Notes under the pieces: generated by a model
What the model was told of the DNA's origin: nothing
What the model saw: the letters and a program-made list of their open reading frames with translations, nothing else
Databases searched by the model: none
Program-made: the position numbers and the translations under genes
Assembly: GCA_032207245.1 (NCBI GenBank)
Contig: CM063500.1
Span: 64,596,321-64,660,320, forward strand
Length of the DNA: 64,000 nt
Direction of reading: 5' to 3'
DNA from: Pardosa pseudoannulata
Taxonomy: Eukaryota > Arthropoda > Arachnida > Araneae > Lycosidae
Shown: positions 11,746 to 22,999 of the stretch, one piece after another
Numbering within the stretch: the first letter of the stretch is position 1
Layout: each line of letters opens with the position of its first letter

Positions 11746-12150
11746 TTTTAGCCATTTTGCTTTTTTTTTATCTTTGTGTCATGTCGAGAACGGGTATTTT
11801 TCTGACAAGGTCAGCAAGGAATAGAAAATAAATAAAATTCCTTTAAGCTAATCAATTAACAGGACTCTTTTCTATTCGTCAATTTGCATTCACCTCTGTT
11901 CTAAAATTCTGGAGCATAACATATGAATACAGTGAATTATGTCTGCCGCCATATAGGTCCACCAAAGAACCGGTGAAAGGTTATTGCTGCGTAAAGGCTA
12001 AATGTAATATTCAACAACATCAATAATTCTACAACAATAATTCTACAACTGGCACCGTAGGGCAAGCATCCCAAGTTGGTTGTAGCACCGAAGAGTTTAG
12101 TTTAATTTAAAGGATGTATTCTATCACCTGAGTAAATATTATTCAAATCT
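11746..12150. other. Probable intron sequence
   Basis: AT-rich, lies upstream of the sushi exon array. No further feature seen. Confidence 0.5.
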
Positions 12151-12562
12151 GAACTACAAAGGGTTAATAATAAAAAATCTTTTTATGTCATTTTAGCTTT
12201 CATTGACTATACTATGACCTTGATTGGACCTGGATCATTATTTTGTAAAACCAGAACTACAAAGATTTAATAATAAAAAATCTCTTAATGTCATTTTAGC
12301 TTTCATTGACTGTACCATGACCTTGATTGGACCTGGATCATTATTTTGTAAAACCGGAACTACAAAGGGTTAATAATAAAAAATCTCTTAATGTCATTTT
12401 AGCTTTCATTGACTGTCCATGACCTTGATTGGACCTGAATCATTATTTTGTAAAACCGCAACTACTAAGGGTTAATAATAAAAAAATCTGTTTATGTCCT
12501 TTTAGCTTTCATTGACTGTACCATGACTTTGATTGGACCTGGATCATTATTTTGTAAAACCG
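12151..12562 (+). repeat. Tandem array of a sushi exon's acceptor and 5' half (4 units, ~103 bp)
   Basis: Four direct repeats start at 12151, 12254, 12357 and 12459 (spacing 103, 102, 104). Each contains an intron tail, a TTTTAG acceptor (AG ending at 12196, 12299, 12402, 12505) and the first ~60 bp of the sushi exon. In units 1-3 the exon part runs into ACTACAAAG(G/A)(G/T)TTAA, an in-frame TAA in units 1 and 2. Unit 3 also has a 1-bp deletion. Only unit 4 continues into the complete exon. Unit 1 changes the first sushi Cys to Tyr. The first three acceptors therefore open truncated, stop-containing 'poison' exons. Confidence 0.93.
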
Positions 12563-12706
12563 GAACTCCAGACATTCCGCCTCAATGCGATGTTTCTTGC
12601 GATCATTACGAAGACTATCTTCCTGTGTCCTTAACAACATACCACTGCAAAACTGCCTCTTCAGGATGGACTAAGACCTTGCCCCACTGTGTCAGTTCAG
12701 GAACAG
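12506..12706 (+). CDS. Complete selectin-type sushi/CCP exon
   Basis: A 201 bp exon with symmetrical phase-1 ends: acceptor TTTTAG ending 12505, donor GTATTG at 12707. The reading frame holds six Cys: DCTMTLIGPGSLFC, then PPQCDVSC, then TTYHC, SGWTKTLPHC. The conserved Trp sits between Cys 5 and 6. Six cysteines with the extra pair between the first and third canonical positions is the selectin arrangement. Sushi modules are normally encoded by single phase 1-1 exons, which this matches. It encodes one extracellular domain of a secreted or membrane protein, with 8520-8635 likely in the same gene. No complete gene model can be built from the window, and expression is unknown. Confidence 0.8.
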
Positions 12707-13560
12707 GTATTGTACAATATTAAGTTAAAGACTCGAATTTTTGTACAAATTCTCTATTTTATGTTATTAGATTTCAGGGTACTACTCTAGATATGAATAA
12801 GATATAACAATGGTTTACAATCAAAATACAGAAAACCTAAATTAGTAAAAGTGATCAAGGATTTCCAAATATGGTGACTAAGACACGAATGTCGATATAA
12901 CGAGGAAAATCCTGTTTAACCCTTTGAGTACCAATATGATTTTTGGAGAATTAGGTAAAAGTGCGACGCTGCATAAATTGTGTGAAATGCTATCTAGGAA
13001 TCTACCCGATTTCTAAAGCGTCGAAAATTCACACTATTTTTCATGTGTGTGTGAAAGAAGAATTCCTAGCGAAACCAAAATACGACTTCATTTATTCCAA
13101 AGATTTCATAACACCAACTAAAATGGCCAAGTTGCCATACTCAGAGAATAAACTTTATAAAGAAATATACGTCACATTTGACGCCAGAATAAAGTTCGTT
13201 TCCCTCACGAATTGAAATACTCAATTGGTTTGGAGTCTGAAGGAGGTTCATGCTTTGATCAAGACTTTTCATGAAAAACATGAGAAGGCCGTGTTGCAGT
13301 GTCTTTACTTACCTCTATTTCCGAATAAATGAAAATGTCTTCGTAGCCAATTTCACTGTCAATCGATTCATTATTTTCCGAACTAGGTATAGATGCGATA
13401 TATACACTCCGGCTGTTGTCGCCAAATTTGGCTGTTTTTTCGAGCATTTTGCCAGGCGATGACTGATTAGCTTTTCCTACCCTGACATTGGAGCTTTGTA
13501 GTGGAACCCTGGTTCATCCTTTCAGCCCCATTGGTGCACGTGATTTCTGACGTCATCAGC
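12707..13560. other. Noncoding or decayed mobile DNA; possible piggyBac-type end
   Basis: At 12916 the sequence TTAACCCTTTGAGTACC looks like a piggyBac-type terminus (TTAA plus CCCTTTGAGT), but I find no matching right end. A plus frame at 12961-13215 has CINCVKC and FHVCV cysteine pairs. A minus frame at 13259-13447 has an acidic run (NESIDSEIGYED). Both would suit decayed transposase ends but are too short to assign. Confidence 0.35.
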
Positions 13561-14150
13561 CGCCTCTTTCGGGTAAATTCATTCTAGTTATTTCCATACC
13601 CTTTTGCTTTACGGGATTTCTGGAACTCGGACTTGCAGTCTCGCGTAGTCAGGTTGTAGAATTTTATGCTTTTTCTTTTTAGTTTGTTTCTTTCTAGTTG
13701 TGCAAAGTGTTTGTAATATGTATTTATTGTTGTATGTAATAATCTTTAAGGGGGTGGGTTGAGGGGGATTTTTATTTTAAAGAATTTTCAAACTTTTATT
13801 TTCTATACAAACGTATTATAAAACTTCTTTTTGGTGTGATCATATAGTCTTTAAATAGTATAAATCTGTAAAATATATGCTGTGTCAATTTTTGTAGAAA
13901 TTTGTAATATCTTTAATTTCTTAAAATCCATGTGGTGCTTTTTTTTCGTGATCTTTCAGAAAACGCCATTTTTGCCGCCATTTTTGTTTGGTGACTTTTT
14001 AAAAAATGGGATTTTTGCCAATATCGCCAAGAAAAAAACATGGCGGCCGGAAGTGTGAAGTTATCGCATCTGTTCCCCGAACGGTCACTAATTATACGCG
14101 GTCTTTTTCGCCGTGGAGTTATAACGTCGCTGTTATCACTTTCAGCTTCT

Positions 14151-14207
<57 letters not shown>

Positions 14208-14229
14208 CCAGTTGCACATATTATCCCGT
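13561..14229. other. AT-rich spacer with poly(T) tract
   Basis: Contains an uninterrupted T run of about 50 (14157-14207) and several GCCATTTTTG / GCCGCCATTTTTG motifs. The 14040-14252 frame simply runs through the poly(T). Confidence 0.6.
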
Positions 14230-14584
14230 CTTTAATGTTTTGGCTTCACTGAAGAACAGAGTGCCCCAGCCAACTTGGCGATAAAGCTCTGAGCATGGTA
14301 GCCTAACATTTTCTCCTGATCTTGCGGTGTCCAAACAATCTGTATCTATGTTTTAATTTATATTATATTTGCATCCAGCTCTTCTGGTGGCAAACATTTC
14401 TTATATTTTAAATGAGCGTAATGCTTAAAAATATTAGATATAATGAACCATTAAAGGTTTACTATGACTAATTTTTAATAATTTGGAGTAGTTGGCTTTG
14501 TATACTTTTAAGGGATATAATAAGGCCCATAAATATAAATGCCCGCTTTCTCAGTGGTTTTGGTTAATTAAGGAAGTGTATATA

Positions 14585-16082
14585 ATTCATGTCCATAAAT
14601 TAAGGGATAATGAAGTTTAGGCAATGAAAGAGACAAAAGCAAAACAAATTTGACTTATTTGTAAAGTCTATTTATTAAACAAAAGGTAAAGATGCTATAT
14701 GTTTGACATAATTAATAAAAATTGCGATTTTTACTCCCTGGAGCAAATTTCAAAAAAGAACCTATTTACAGAAAACAGTATAACATGGTTAGTATGATGG
14801 TTAATACGGAGTATGTCTCCCGGACGATGCAATACAAGCGTTACAACGCCTACGCATGCTGAGTATCAGATTATCAATCTGATCTTGGGGAAAATTACAC
14901 CACTCATCAAGCAATGCCCTCCGAAGTTCCGATAGACAGTTGGGAGGGGGTTGACGGGCTGCAATTCGTCGGCCAAGCATGTCCCACACATGCTCTATTG
15001 GATTCAAGTCCGGTGAGTATGCTGGCCAATCCATACGGGTGATATCCTCCGATTGAAGGCATTCGTCTACAATGTTTGCACGGTGAGGTCGGGCGTTGTC
15101 ATCCCTATACAGAAATTCAGGACCCATGGCGCCCCGAAACAAACGTACATGTTGTTCCAGAATGACATCCCGATAGATGTGGCCTGTCATCGTTACACTC
15201 TGAACATGCAGGTCAGTTCTGGAACCAAGAATAATTCCTCCCCAAACGAGCCATCCTGCACCACCGTAACGGTGTCGTTCAATGGTGTTCTCTTGGTGGT
15301 AACGGGTACCTGGCGCTCTCCATATGAAAGTCCGGCGAGAATCAGAATGTAAACTGAACCTGGACTCGTCGGAAAACATCACACAAGACCACTGTTGCGG
15401 TGTCCACAATGCATGCTCTCTAGCCCAGCATAATCGCAGGCGACAGTGAGTTGCGGTAAGGGGAACACATCTGACAGGCCTACGAGCATATAGACCAATG
15501 TTCCCTAAGCGTCTGTACACGGTCTGCCTTGAAACTGTCGTACCGGTAGCTGAAGAGAGCTGACGAGACAGGTCTGATGCTGTGCTCCGTCTGTTTCTTT
15601 TGGCAGTAACTGCCAAATACCGGTCATCATTCGGCGTAGTAGTAACTCGGGGGCGACCTGTGCTGTAACATCTACTCACATTACCATCATGTTTGAATCG
15701 TTGCCAAAGCCTGGAGATGACACTCTGGGCGATTCCAAGTTCCTCGGATACTTCCAGCTGGGTACGTCCACATTCCAGTCGTCCGATAATTCTACCACGT
15801 AAAAAATCATCCAAATGCTTCCTTTGTGCCATAACTATGCGGTTATTGCACTGAAAGGCTTTTAAAGCGCTTGTGAACAATTTTACTTCTTTGCTACCAT
15901 TCCTTATATACCCCTTTCATACACTCTCGTCATTGTGACGTACTATCCGCGCCATCTGGTGGTTTCCTGCAATTTGCATATTCTTCTTCAAGATGTGTGT
16001 GATAATTCTACAGGTGAAATTTTTATTTTAGAGCTCAATTTCTGTGTGATTCTGAATTATCCTTAATTTATGGACATGAGTG
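14585..16082 (-). mobile_element. Tc1-like transposon, apparently intact
   Basis: A 1,498 bp element with TA duplications (14583-14584, 16083-16084) and inverted termini sharing CATGTCCATAAATTAAGG. Removing it and one TA restores GAATTATATAC, which is the sequence of the uninterrupted R1 copy at about 47845. It holds a single uninterrupted transposase ORF on the minus strand. Size, TA target and one ORF are all typical for Tc1. Confidence 0.95.
14801..15829 (-). CDS. Tc1-like transposase (DD34E), intact ORF
   Basis: Cut-and-paste transposase that binds the terminal repeats and inserts at TA. The start is taken at MAQRKHLDDFLRGRIIGRLE (342 codons), the usual length. An upstream in-frame Met at 15880 would add 17 residues that look like leader sequence. 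Domains in order: a paired-like helix-turn-helix (about 1-60, GRTQLEVSEELGIAQSVISR), a GRPR hook (about 75), a second helix-turn-helix (about 85-125), then the DDE domain. Catalytic residues: Asp in VMFSDESRF, Asp in YRDDNARPH, and Glu in SPDLNPIEH, 34 residues after the second Asp. No stop, frameshift or missing catalytic residue is visible. It could supply transposase to related nonautonomous copies. Confidence 0.95.
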   Translation of the reverse strand, partial: AQRKHLDDFLRGRIIGRLECGRTQLEVSEELGIAQSVISRLWQRFKHDGNVSRCYSTGRPRVTTTPNDDRYLAVTAKRNRRSTASDLSRQLSSATGTTVSRQTVYRRLGNIGLYARRPVRCVPLTATHCRLRLCWAREHALWTPQQWSCVMFSDESRFSLHSDSRRTFIWRAPGTRYHQENTIERHRYGGAGWLVWGGIILGSRTDLHVQSVTMTGHIYRDVILEQHVRLFRGAMGPEFLYRDDNARPHRANIVDECLQSEDITRMDWPAYSPDLNPIEHVWDMLGRRIAARQPPPNCLSELRRALLDEWCNFPQDQIDNLILSMRRRCNACIASSGRHTPY

Positions 16083-16500
16083 TAATTCTATTACAATGGC
16101 TCGATCTACATCAATTATAGTCGCACACATAGCAAGGGATACAATGTTTTTCGGATGAAATATCTTTGTATTTTAGTAAAAATCGCCAATAATTTCACCA
16201 AATTTGCCAAGGGGCACCCTATTCTTCAGTAGTACCAATGTTTTTAATTGTGCAGCAGTTTTGGCTTTTTTTTTCTCTCTTCGAGCCTCTACTGTACTCA
16301 TCTCCGCAACAGAAATAAGCTGTGTATCATTGTTATATGCAAAGGGTTTACATTATTACTTATTTTGAAACCAAGTTCATTCATAACTCTTAGTCGATCA
16401 ACGTGACTCTCATTAAAAATAGAAACAGTTTTATTAACAGCTATATGGACTGTATTTGAGTTACATCTAGATACATCTAATGGGATTAGTATGCATCCTC

Positions 16501-18840
16501 CTAAGTCTACTTAAGAACTGGGTTCTCCCTCCATTTTTTTGGCGCTTTTTTAAGGCGCTAATCGCGCCAATCCCTTTACGTGGAGTTACCGGAAGGCTGA
16601 CGTTTTAAGCGGGAACTTGAGTAAAATAGCTGACTTACGTTATTTTATGGTGAAATAATATACTAATGTTGCAATTAATGGCCAAAAAGGGTAAAATGGA
16701 TTAGTATTATATTTATATTATTACAAATTTGGTTTATTCACATTATTTTTTTTAATATTAATTGGTTGTTAATTTTAAAATATTAAACATTATTTTTGTT
16801 TTTTAATATTCTTACAATATTTTCTGATTTTAAACACACAAAACAATTAAAAATTTCCTGTTAAAAGGTAAACCAGAAATAAAAAAATAAATTAAACATC
16901 CACAGATTTCTTTTTCAAAAAAAAACGTTTTTTGAGAAATTTTTGTAAAAAAACATGAGTTACGCGTTTTAATCAAGGGCCCATGGCGTTGACCTCCAGT
17001 AAATGTTTGAAACACAACAATTATAAAAACTTTTTTTCCGAAAAAAGCACTAATATTATAAAAAAAATCTAATTTTGAATGTTTTCCCCTCAACCCCCTT
17101 TCTTAATATTATATGTTTAAAAGCATTACTTTTTCCATTATTAATTTCGATCTATTGAACCAATAACCCTTCCGAATCGACTTGGTAGCGTCGCAAACTG
17201 TACCAGCCACAGATTTCCGACAAATTTAAACAAACACATCTCTTAACCCCTTTTCTGGCTTAATTTTCATATTTTAACCACATTAAGCCTAATAATATCC
17301 TGATACTTTTTAACAATTTTAAAAATAGTAAGAACCGAAACAACTAAACCCGAAGTAACTAAATCTCCAAATCCCAGAAAATGATAAAACAAAAAAATAC
17401 AACCTGACCTAGGCGACACCAAGAATATCCTGAAATTTCTCGAATAGTTTGTTATGCGTCAGAAATAACTGCCAAAAATCGCCAAATTTAGGCTCATTTA
17501 AAAAAAATGAAAGGGTTACATAATGCATCTGAATGAACACCTAATTCCCAGTGAACGATACGCTCCTTGTCCGCCATCTTGTTTATTGGCGACTATTGGC
17601 GAAACACGACTCCGAGAAGCACACGCCAAGATTAAGCCTACGCAGCGGGACACCAACCGTTCGCCATCGCAAAATCGAAAAACGTGACTCCGATGTTCTG
17701 ATGGCGAGCGGTCGATGTATCTTCGTGCTAGACCTAGAAACTCAGCGTGAACTCTATGGAGTCGTGCTCCGAAAATAGTCACCAAAAACAAGAAAATACA
17801 ACAAAACAACAATAAATTTCAAAAGTTTTAGAAAGACAAAAAACACTTTCATAAAATCAACAAAGGCATAAACACTTTTTAGTAAGGATTAGTTACGAGA
17901 TTTAAAAATATTTAGTTTACGAAGTTGACAAGGAGAAAATAAGTATCGCCCGAGAAATGGCGCCAAAAATACGCCAAAATAGCGTACCGTACACTGGGAT
18001 ACAGCCCTGCAATCCTAAAGGAAAAAATGGGTCAGAAGGTTCTATGTCTGTAGAATGCTTGGGATAAAATATAGCCCATACAACTTACTTCATATCTCTG
18101 TGAGAGAATTAGAGTTTCCTTTTAGCATTTCCATAATGTACTGTCAGTTTATTTATTATATCATCTGTAAGTCGACAGCATAAAATTTCACCTCACTCAG
18201 TTTTCAACTCGAGCAATGTATACACGTAAGTAGTAAACAATGTACTTGAAAAAGATAGAAGTTAACAGCATACCTCCTGCTGCTGAAAATTAAATAACAA
18301 CCATAGAGTTTGGAAATGCCATCAGATTTGCAAAGCAAAGAGAAAATATAAAAGTTATGGCAGAAAAAACAGTGATAATGCAGTTACATTACTGAGTAAG
18401 TAGTTGTGTCAAAGGTAAATAAACAAAGAGCAGCTGGTAGATTTAAATGCTCAAAAGCGTCTATGTTTACATCGTATTTTAAACAATTTTATGTGTTCTA
18501 AATGGAATTTTTAAGCGCGGTTTGTTTTAAATGATTCAGAAATGTTAAAATTTTCTAAAAATATAAAAAAAAATAAAAATCGATTTTTTGAAATTTAAAA
18601 GGTGATTACTTTCCTTAAGTCACGTGGTCTTAAATTTAAAATTCATTTTTAAAATATGGTCCTATTTTTTTACATTTTTTTGCAATTAACGTGTCTGGAA
18701 TTATTAGAAAAATATTAAGTTGTTCCATGCACCTACATGTACAAATTGCTCATTAAAAAGTAACATCATTATCTAAAATTTCTCTTTAAAATCTGACAAT
18801 AGTCCTATACGCTGACACCTGAGCAATGTTTAATACCTGT
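16501..18840. other. Noncoding region with R1-like 'CGCCAA' motifs
   Basis: Contains scattered GCGCCAA / TCGCCAA motifs like those in R1 (16545-16575, 17470-17485, 17955-17975) and a slightly GC-richer island at 17550-17780 with open frames on both strands. No protein family recognised. The rest is AT-rich. Confidence 0.4.
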
Positions 18841-19060
<220 letters not shown>

Positions 19061-19867
19061 TCTTATGCAATGTAAAACTTCTGTTGCTACAGAGCAGGAC
19101 CCGTTCTATAGGAGCGGACAACCCCTACATTTGTCCGGGGCTTCAAAATTCCGGCATTTTGGCTGCGAGTGTGAGAAAAATATTGATACTCAAATACTCA
19201 ACTAATCGAAATTTATTCATATCGATTTTTCTTTCTCTAAAAATTTACGATTCGTACTTATACTGTTTATGTTTAAATTCTAAAAATGTTTACAATCCTT
19301 AATTCTATAGGAAACAGTTACGAAAAGCCGTATGTTTAATTAATAAGCAGAAATACGAAAATTTTTATAGTCGCGCACTATCCTGCAGACTATTTTTACG
19401 AGACCCAACTTCCGTTGTAGACTATTAAAAAGTATTCTGCCACTGGGTGTATAGGTATATGAGAAAATATGCTTACCAAAATCATTTCTCTCTTTGTCTT
19501 CAAACTGATCGAAATCGCTTCGAAATCCAAAGCAAACTTCATGCCAAGCTTTACGAGTAGTGCTTTTGTGCTTAAAATTTTCTCATAGTTTCCAGAGTAT
19601 TATCCCATAAAACAGGTCTCTCTTGTATTAATAAAATCAGAATTTCATTAACAATAACGCTCGTGTTCACGGAACTATTCATATTCACAACGAAAGTCCA
19701 ATGCAAATGGTAGAAAAAACCGCTGTGTGTGCAAACGTTCACTGGGTCCCATAGACCTCTAGTTCGAGACGACGGATAAATTTCCGCTGAGCTCCAGTGG
19801 TACCAGACGGCAGCAGAGCTACCGTCGACGACAAATTAACCGATCGTTTTTTGTTTTTTTTTTCGTC
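19061..19867. other. Spacer
   Basis: A 72-codon frame at 19084-19302 has no recognisable motif. A short MITE arm fragment (CCGCTGTGTGTGCAAACG) is at about 19720. Confidence 0.4.
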
Positions 19868-19870
19868 TAA

Positions 19871-20019
19871 GGCTGGTTGCACACACAGCGGATTTTTTAC
19901 CGAGCGGATAATTTACCGTTGCTGCTAAACGAAATCAACAACGTTGATTGGTTGATTTCGTTAATCGGCGACGGTAAATTCTCCGCTCGGTAAAAAATCC
20001 GCTGTGTGTGCAACCAGCC
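19871..20019. mobile_element. Palindromic MITE H, PIF/Harbinger-like
   Basis: 149 bp that folds almost completely on itself. It starts GGCTGGTTGCACACACAGCG and ends with the reverse complement CGCTGTGTGTGCAACCAGCC. It is flanked by TAA on both sides (19868-19870, 20020-20022), a 3-bp TWA target as in PIF/Harbinger elements. A partial copy ending AACCAGCC-TTA lies at 20056-20118. Confidence 0.85.
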
Positions 20020-20055
20020 TAATGTGCAAGCTCTAGTTTATTTCAATGGACTATT

Positions 20056-20118
20056 ATTGAAATGGCGGCGACGGTAAATTTACCGCTCAGAAAAATCCGC
20101 CGTGTGTGTAACCAGCCT
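20056..20118. mobile_element. Partial MITE H copy
   Basis: Carries GGCGACGGTAAATTTACCGC and the GTGTGTGTAACCAGCC end of MITE H, followed by TTA. Only one arm is present. Confidence 0.75.
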
Positions 20119-20189
20119 TATTAGAACGGTGATGGTTCCAGACAAAAAATTACTCGCTAATCTAATCTAGACCTTTCTCCTATTTTAAG

Positions 20190-20368
20190 CTCTATATTTG
20201 GTGCCAGAACCTCGTCAAATGCTTCATTCTGATGAGAACGGGCCTGAATCTAAGATTAATCACATAGAAAGAGGACACAGGATGAATGCTTTCCATAACC
20301 GAAGACGTAAGCTGATGCATCCAAGGATGTCGAGAAGAAAGAAACTACGGAAGCCTTTCGAGATGTAG
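20190..20368 (+). CDS. Candidate terminal exon with basic C-terminus
   Basis: A pyrimidine-rich acceptor (CCTTTCTCCTATTTTAAG) precedes an open stretch that begins in phase 1 and ends in TAG at 20366-20368. The 58 codons end in a strongly basic tail (HNRRRKLMHPRMSRRKKLRK). The phase fits the phase-1 donor at 12706, so it could be the last exon of the sushi gene, but no transcript supports that. An AATAAA signal follows at about 20493. The 3' half of this exon and its UTR have three decayed tandem relatives at 24.7-25.4 kb, in which the same frame stays recognisable (DPRMSSRNNVSFPRG). An alternative frame (gene end at AAGTGA, 20420) is also open. Family not recognised. Confidence 0.4.
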
Positions 20369-20569
20369 TCACCCCACCACTCAGGGATAAGAAAAAAAGC
20401 ATTTCATTCAGACGGAAGTGAAATGTTTCGGATTTGCTTGCAATATGTAAATAGCATTCTCTTGGAATCCGATATTTTGTACGTTTTTGTCGACAATAAA
20501 AATCATATTTAAATTCTTTGGAATAAATGATAAATTTATTTCTGTTAAATAGATTGCTAGGTACGTAAC

Positions 20570-21269
20570 TAGGTCCTTTAGTGCCAGTGGTAAAAAAAAC
20601 TGGTGTGAGCTCCTACAGCCAAATATAGTGAGAAAATATATAAATATTTTTTTCCTATATCATATATCCAGAATGATTCACAAACTATTTTGTTAATTCT
20701 TACTGTGTTCCTAGTATATTAATTTTTAATTTTTTCTTCTATTTTTACCTTATTAATACTTTTTAAAACTTTTTAACACAGTGCTGGAAAACCCCTTCCA
20801 CATTTTAGGGTTTTCTTCTCAAATATGTAATATGTGCCTTATGGTGTAGAGTCACGCCACACCTGTAAGGTATAATGCTAAATTTTACAATGACATTCTA
20901 CAATGTTGTTCACAAACCCCTTTTAGAAATTTAAGGCTTTATCCAAAAAGAAGGAAAATGCGGCATATGTGTAGGTCCGCCACACCTGGTAGAAAAAAAA
21001 AAGCAAAAGTTATAATAAGAAATGCTCATGCCTCGCACATTCTTAGAAATAGAAGTTAGTAGCTAGGTATTATGGAATTGAAGAAAGGACAGTTTGAGTT
21101 CCGAGTTACATAAAATTGTGATCAATACTTCAAAAGAAAACCGGTTTGTAAAACTTACGCAAAACCGCGAGCTTTTGAAAAACAACTTCTCGATTTGAAC
21201 GGAATTTAAGCCAGGTGTAATAGGTACAAAGTGTTGCAAAGTAAAAGGTTGTTCGCAACATTTTTATGG
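20570..21269. other. Spacer with LTR-like motifs
   Basis: Holds two related GTC(C/A)CGCCACACCTG motifs (about 20850 and 20970) that recall retroelement LTR starts. No bounded element found. Confidence 0.35.
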
Positions 21270-21718
21270 TGTACGACCCCTCAGACCAGTTTGAATGTCA
21301 GAAGGTACTGTTTTAGTGCAGCCTTGTTTTGTCACCTTTTAACCTTCTCGTTTTCTGTGGTCAAGAGGCATTGTAGGGTCCCCCTTTAGGGTTACTCTAA
21401 GGAATGTCTCTGCTGCTACAGAACACTGCTGTCGTGTCCACAATTGGCACTGTATCTCTACACGGTTTTGCCTTGGCAATCCTAGTGGCGAGAAATGAGT
21501 ACACCTATTTAAGGGCGCACGCTTTGGTGTTGAGTCAGTGAGTATGACTGAACTTAAAATGACCCCACCTTGAACAGGCTGTTATGTACCCTGATGACAT
21601 GTGAGTATGTATATTCTTAATATATTGATTTGACCAACTCATTTAAGTCTAATAAAATACTTTCAATTTTTATTTCTCTCCCTGAGTCTGTCCCTTTTGA
21701 GTTGGTATATATTTACCA
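21270..21718 (+). mobile_element. Possible solo LTR
   Basis: TG...CA segment with a TATA-like CTATTTAAGG at about 21505, an AATAAAAT signal at about 21650 and a T-rich end. Order and size (~450 bp) fit an LTR, but no target duplication or partner LTR is seen. Confidence 0.3.
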
Positions 21719-22369
21719 TAAAGTGAAGTTTAGTTTATAAGTTTTCTCTTCACAACGCATTGTACTTATAGTTCCCGTGACTTCATTCCCATTTCGTTGC
21801 AAAAACATAATGTAACACAAAGATACCGCACTTCTAGTAAATAGGAGAAAGTATTTAGATTTAAGAATGAGAAAGTATTTTCGGAAAATCATACAAAAAG
21901 CCGCGTCTACGAATAACTCCCTATACCCCTTCAATACATAAAAGAAGGAAGAGTACAAAAGATGTTGAGAAAAGGGATCCAGGAAAAAAAAGGGGGGAGA
22001 TAATATGAGCACTTTTTCAAGATGGCTATGTTTTCGAGAAGAGAGTCTCGAAGAAATAAAAAATATAAAATGCAAATAAATAAATAAATACGAGCGTGGG
22101 GTGCATTAATCCAATGAAACATCAGAATTTGAGAACTGACCACCTGAATTTTCAAGAGTGGATAATTTCCCAAATGGGGAAGGAACCAAGGAGGGGCTAA
22201 AGAAAAGGTAAAGGGATATATATATGATGAGATAGAGATGGAGAGAGCGATAGAGGAGGAGATTTTCTCTTTTATTATTTGCAGAGATTTTTTTTCTAGT
22301 GAATGTTAGTGAGTGTTGAGATTTCTTGAGCTTGTTAAAATGCAGCAACTTCAGTGGGGTAAGTTCTGC
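21719..22369. other. Spacer with simple repeats
   Basis: AAATAAATAAATA (about 22073) and GAGA-rich stretches (22225-22265). The minus frames here are low-complexity continuations. Confidence 0.5.
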
Positions 22370-22612
22370 TTGCTGAACCGTTTGTGGTTGAGGAAGATTT
22401 CGCATATTGGGTGTGTACTTGAAAGCTGGACGAGCTTGATTGACATTAGCAGCAGCAGCAGCTGCTTCAGGAACTAGAGTTCCAATGGGACCAACTGGTG
22501 TTGGTGCTGCAAGACCTGCAACTATGCTGCTAATGTCAATCAAGCTCGTCCAGCCTTCAAGTACACACTCAATATGCGAAATCCTCCTCAACCGCAAACG
22601 GTTCAGCAACAG
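22370..22612. pseudogene. Inverted duplicate fragment of poly(A)-binding protein linker
   Basis: On the minus strand, 22525-22370 encodes AAPTPVGPIGTLVPEA, then an Ala run, then NVNQARPAFKYTPNMRN and PQPQTVQQ. On the plus strand, 22526-22612 encodes ANVNQARPAFKYTLNMRNPP and QPQTVQQ again. This matches the linker between RRM4 and the MLLE domain of cytoplasmic poly(A)-binding protein (compare the KY-x-x-x-x-RNP motif followed by Gln-rich sequence). No RRM or MLLE sequence is present. The two arms (22370-22450 and 22529-22609) are inverted around a ~78 bp spacer. It is a fragment captured from a transcript or gene, not a gene. Confidence 0.75.
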
Positions 22613-22999
22613 TATTATTTTGCTGATAAAAAGAATAGTTTATTTGAGGGGAATATTTTTTATTTGTACGCTAAATTTTCCCAAAATATTGACGAACTTA
22701 GAAGTTCGTATTTAAATTCAGTTTTAATGACTTTAATGCAAATTTTAAAACTATTACCTGGATTTAAGACATTTGAGGAATGTTTGGTAAACATTTTCCA
22801 AAAACACGTGGTAAGCCGAAACTTAAAAGTAGGCTAAATAAATGTTTTGTTTTGTGTTTAACCGTTTTCTTCTGATGTGTGATTATCTAAAGTGAAGTAA
22901 GTCTACAGAATGAACTCTAAAAAATTATTCTGCTTCACATACGTTCTATAAAATTTTGAATGGACCTACAAGTTTGTAAAGACCCTTCCGCACTATGAT
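22613..22999. other. AT-rich sequence following the PABP fragment
   Basis: A plus frame continues from the PABP arm to 22837 (YYFADKKNSLFEGNIFYLYA...) but no longer resembles PABP or anything I know. Confidence 0.4.

Larger units (their letters stand above)
14230..16500 (-). repeat. R1 repeat copy split by a Tc1 insertion
   Basis: Sequence on both sides of the Tc1 element (14230-14584 and 16083-16500) is homologous, inverted, to one continuous stretch at 47700-48180. The 16265-16500 end also matches 3340-3600. The repeat was one unit before the insertion. Confidence 0.8.

Noticed and set aside
11348..11755. Overlapping frames on both strands with similar partners at 22995-23383
   Set aside because: They are repeat F copies. 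Frames are shared because DNA is shared, with stops differing between copies.
12916..13560. Second piggyBac element
   Set aside because: Only one TTAA end could be found and the nearby frames are too short to assign.
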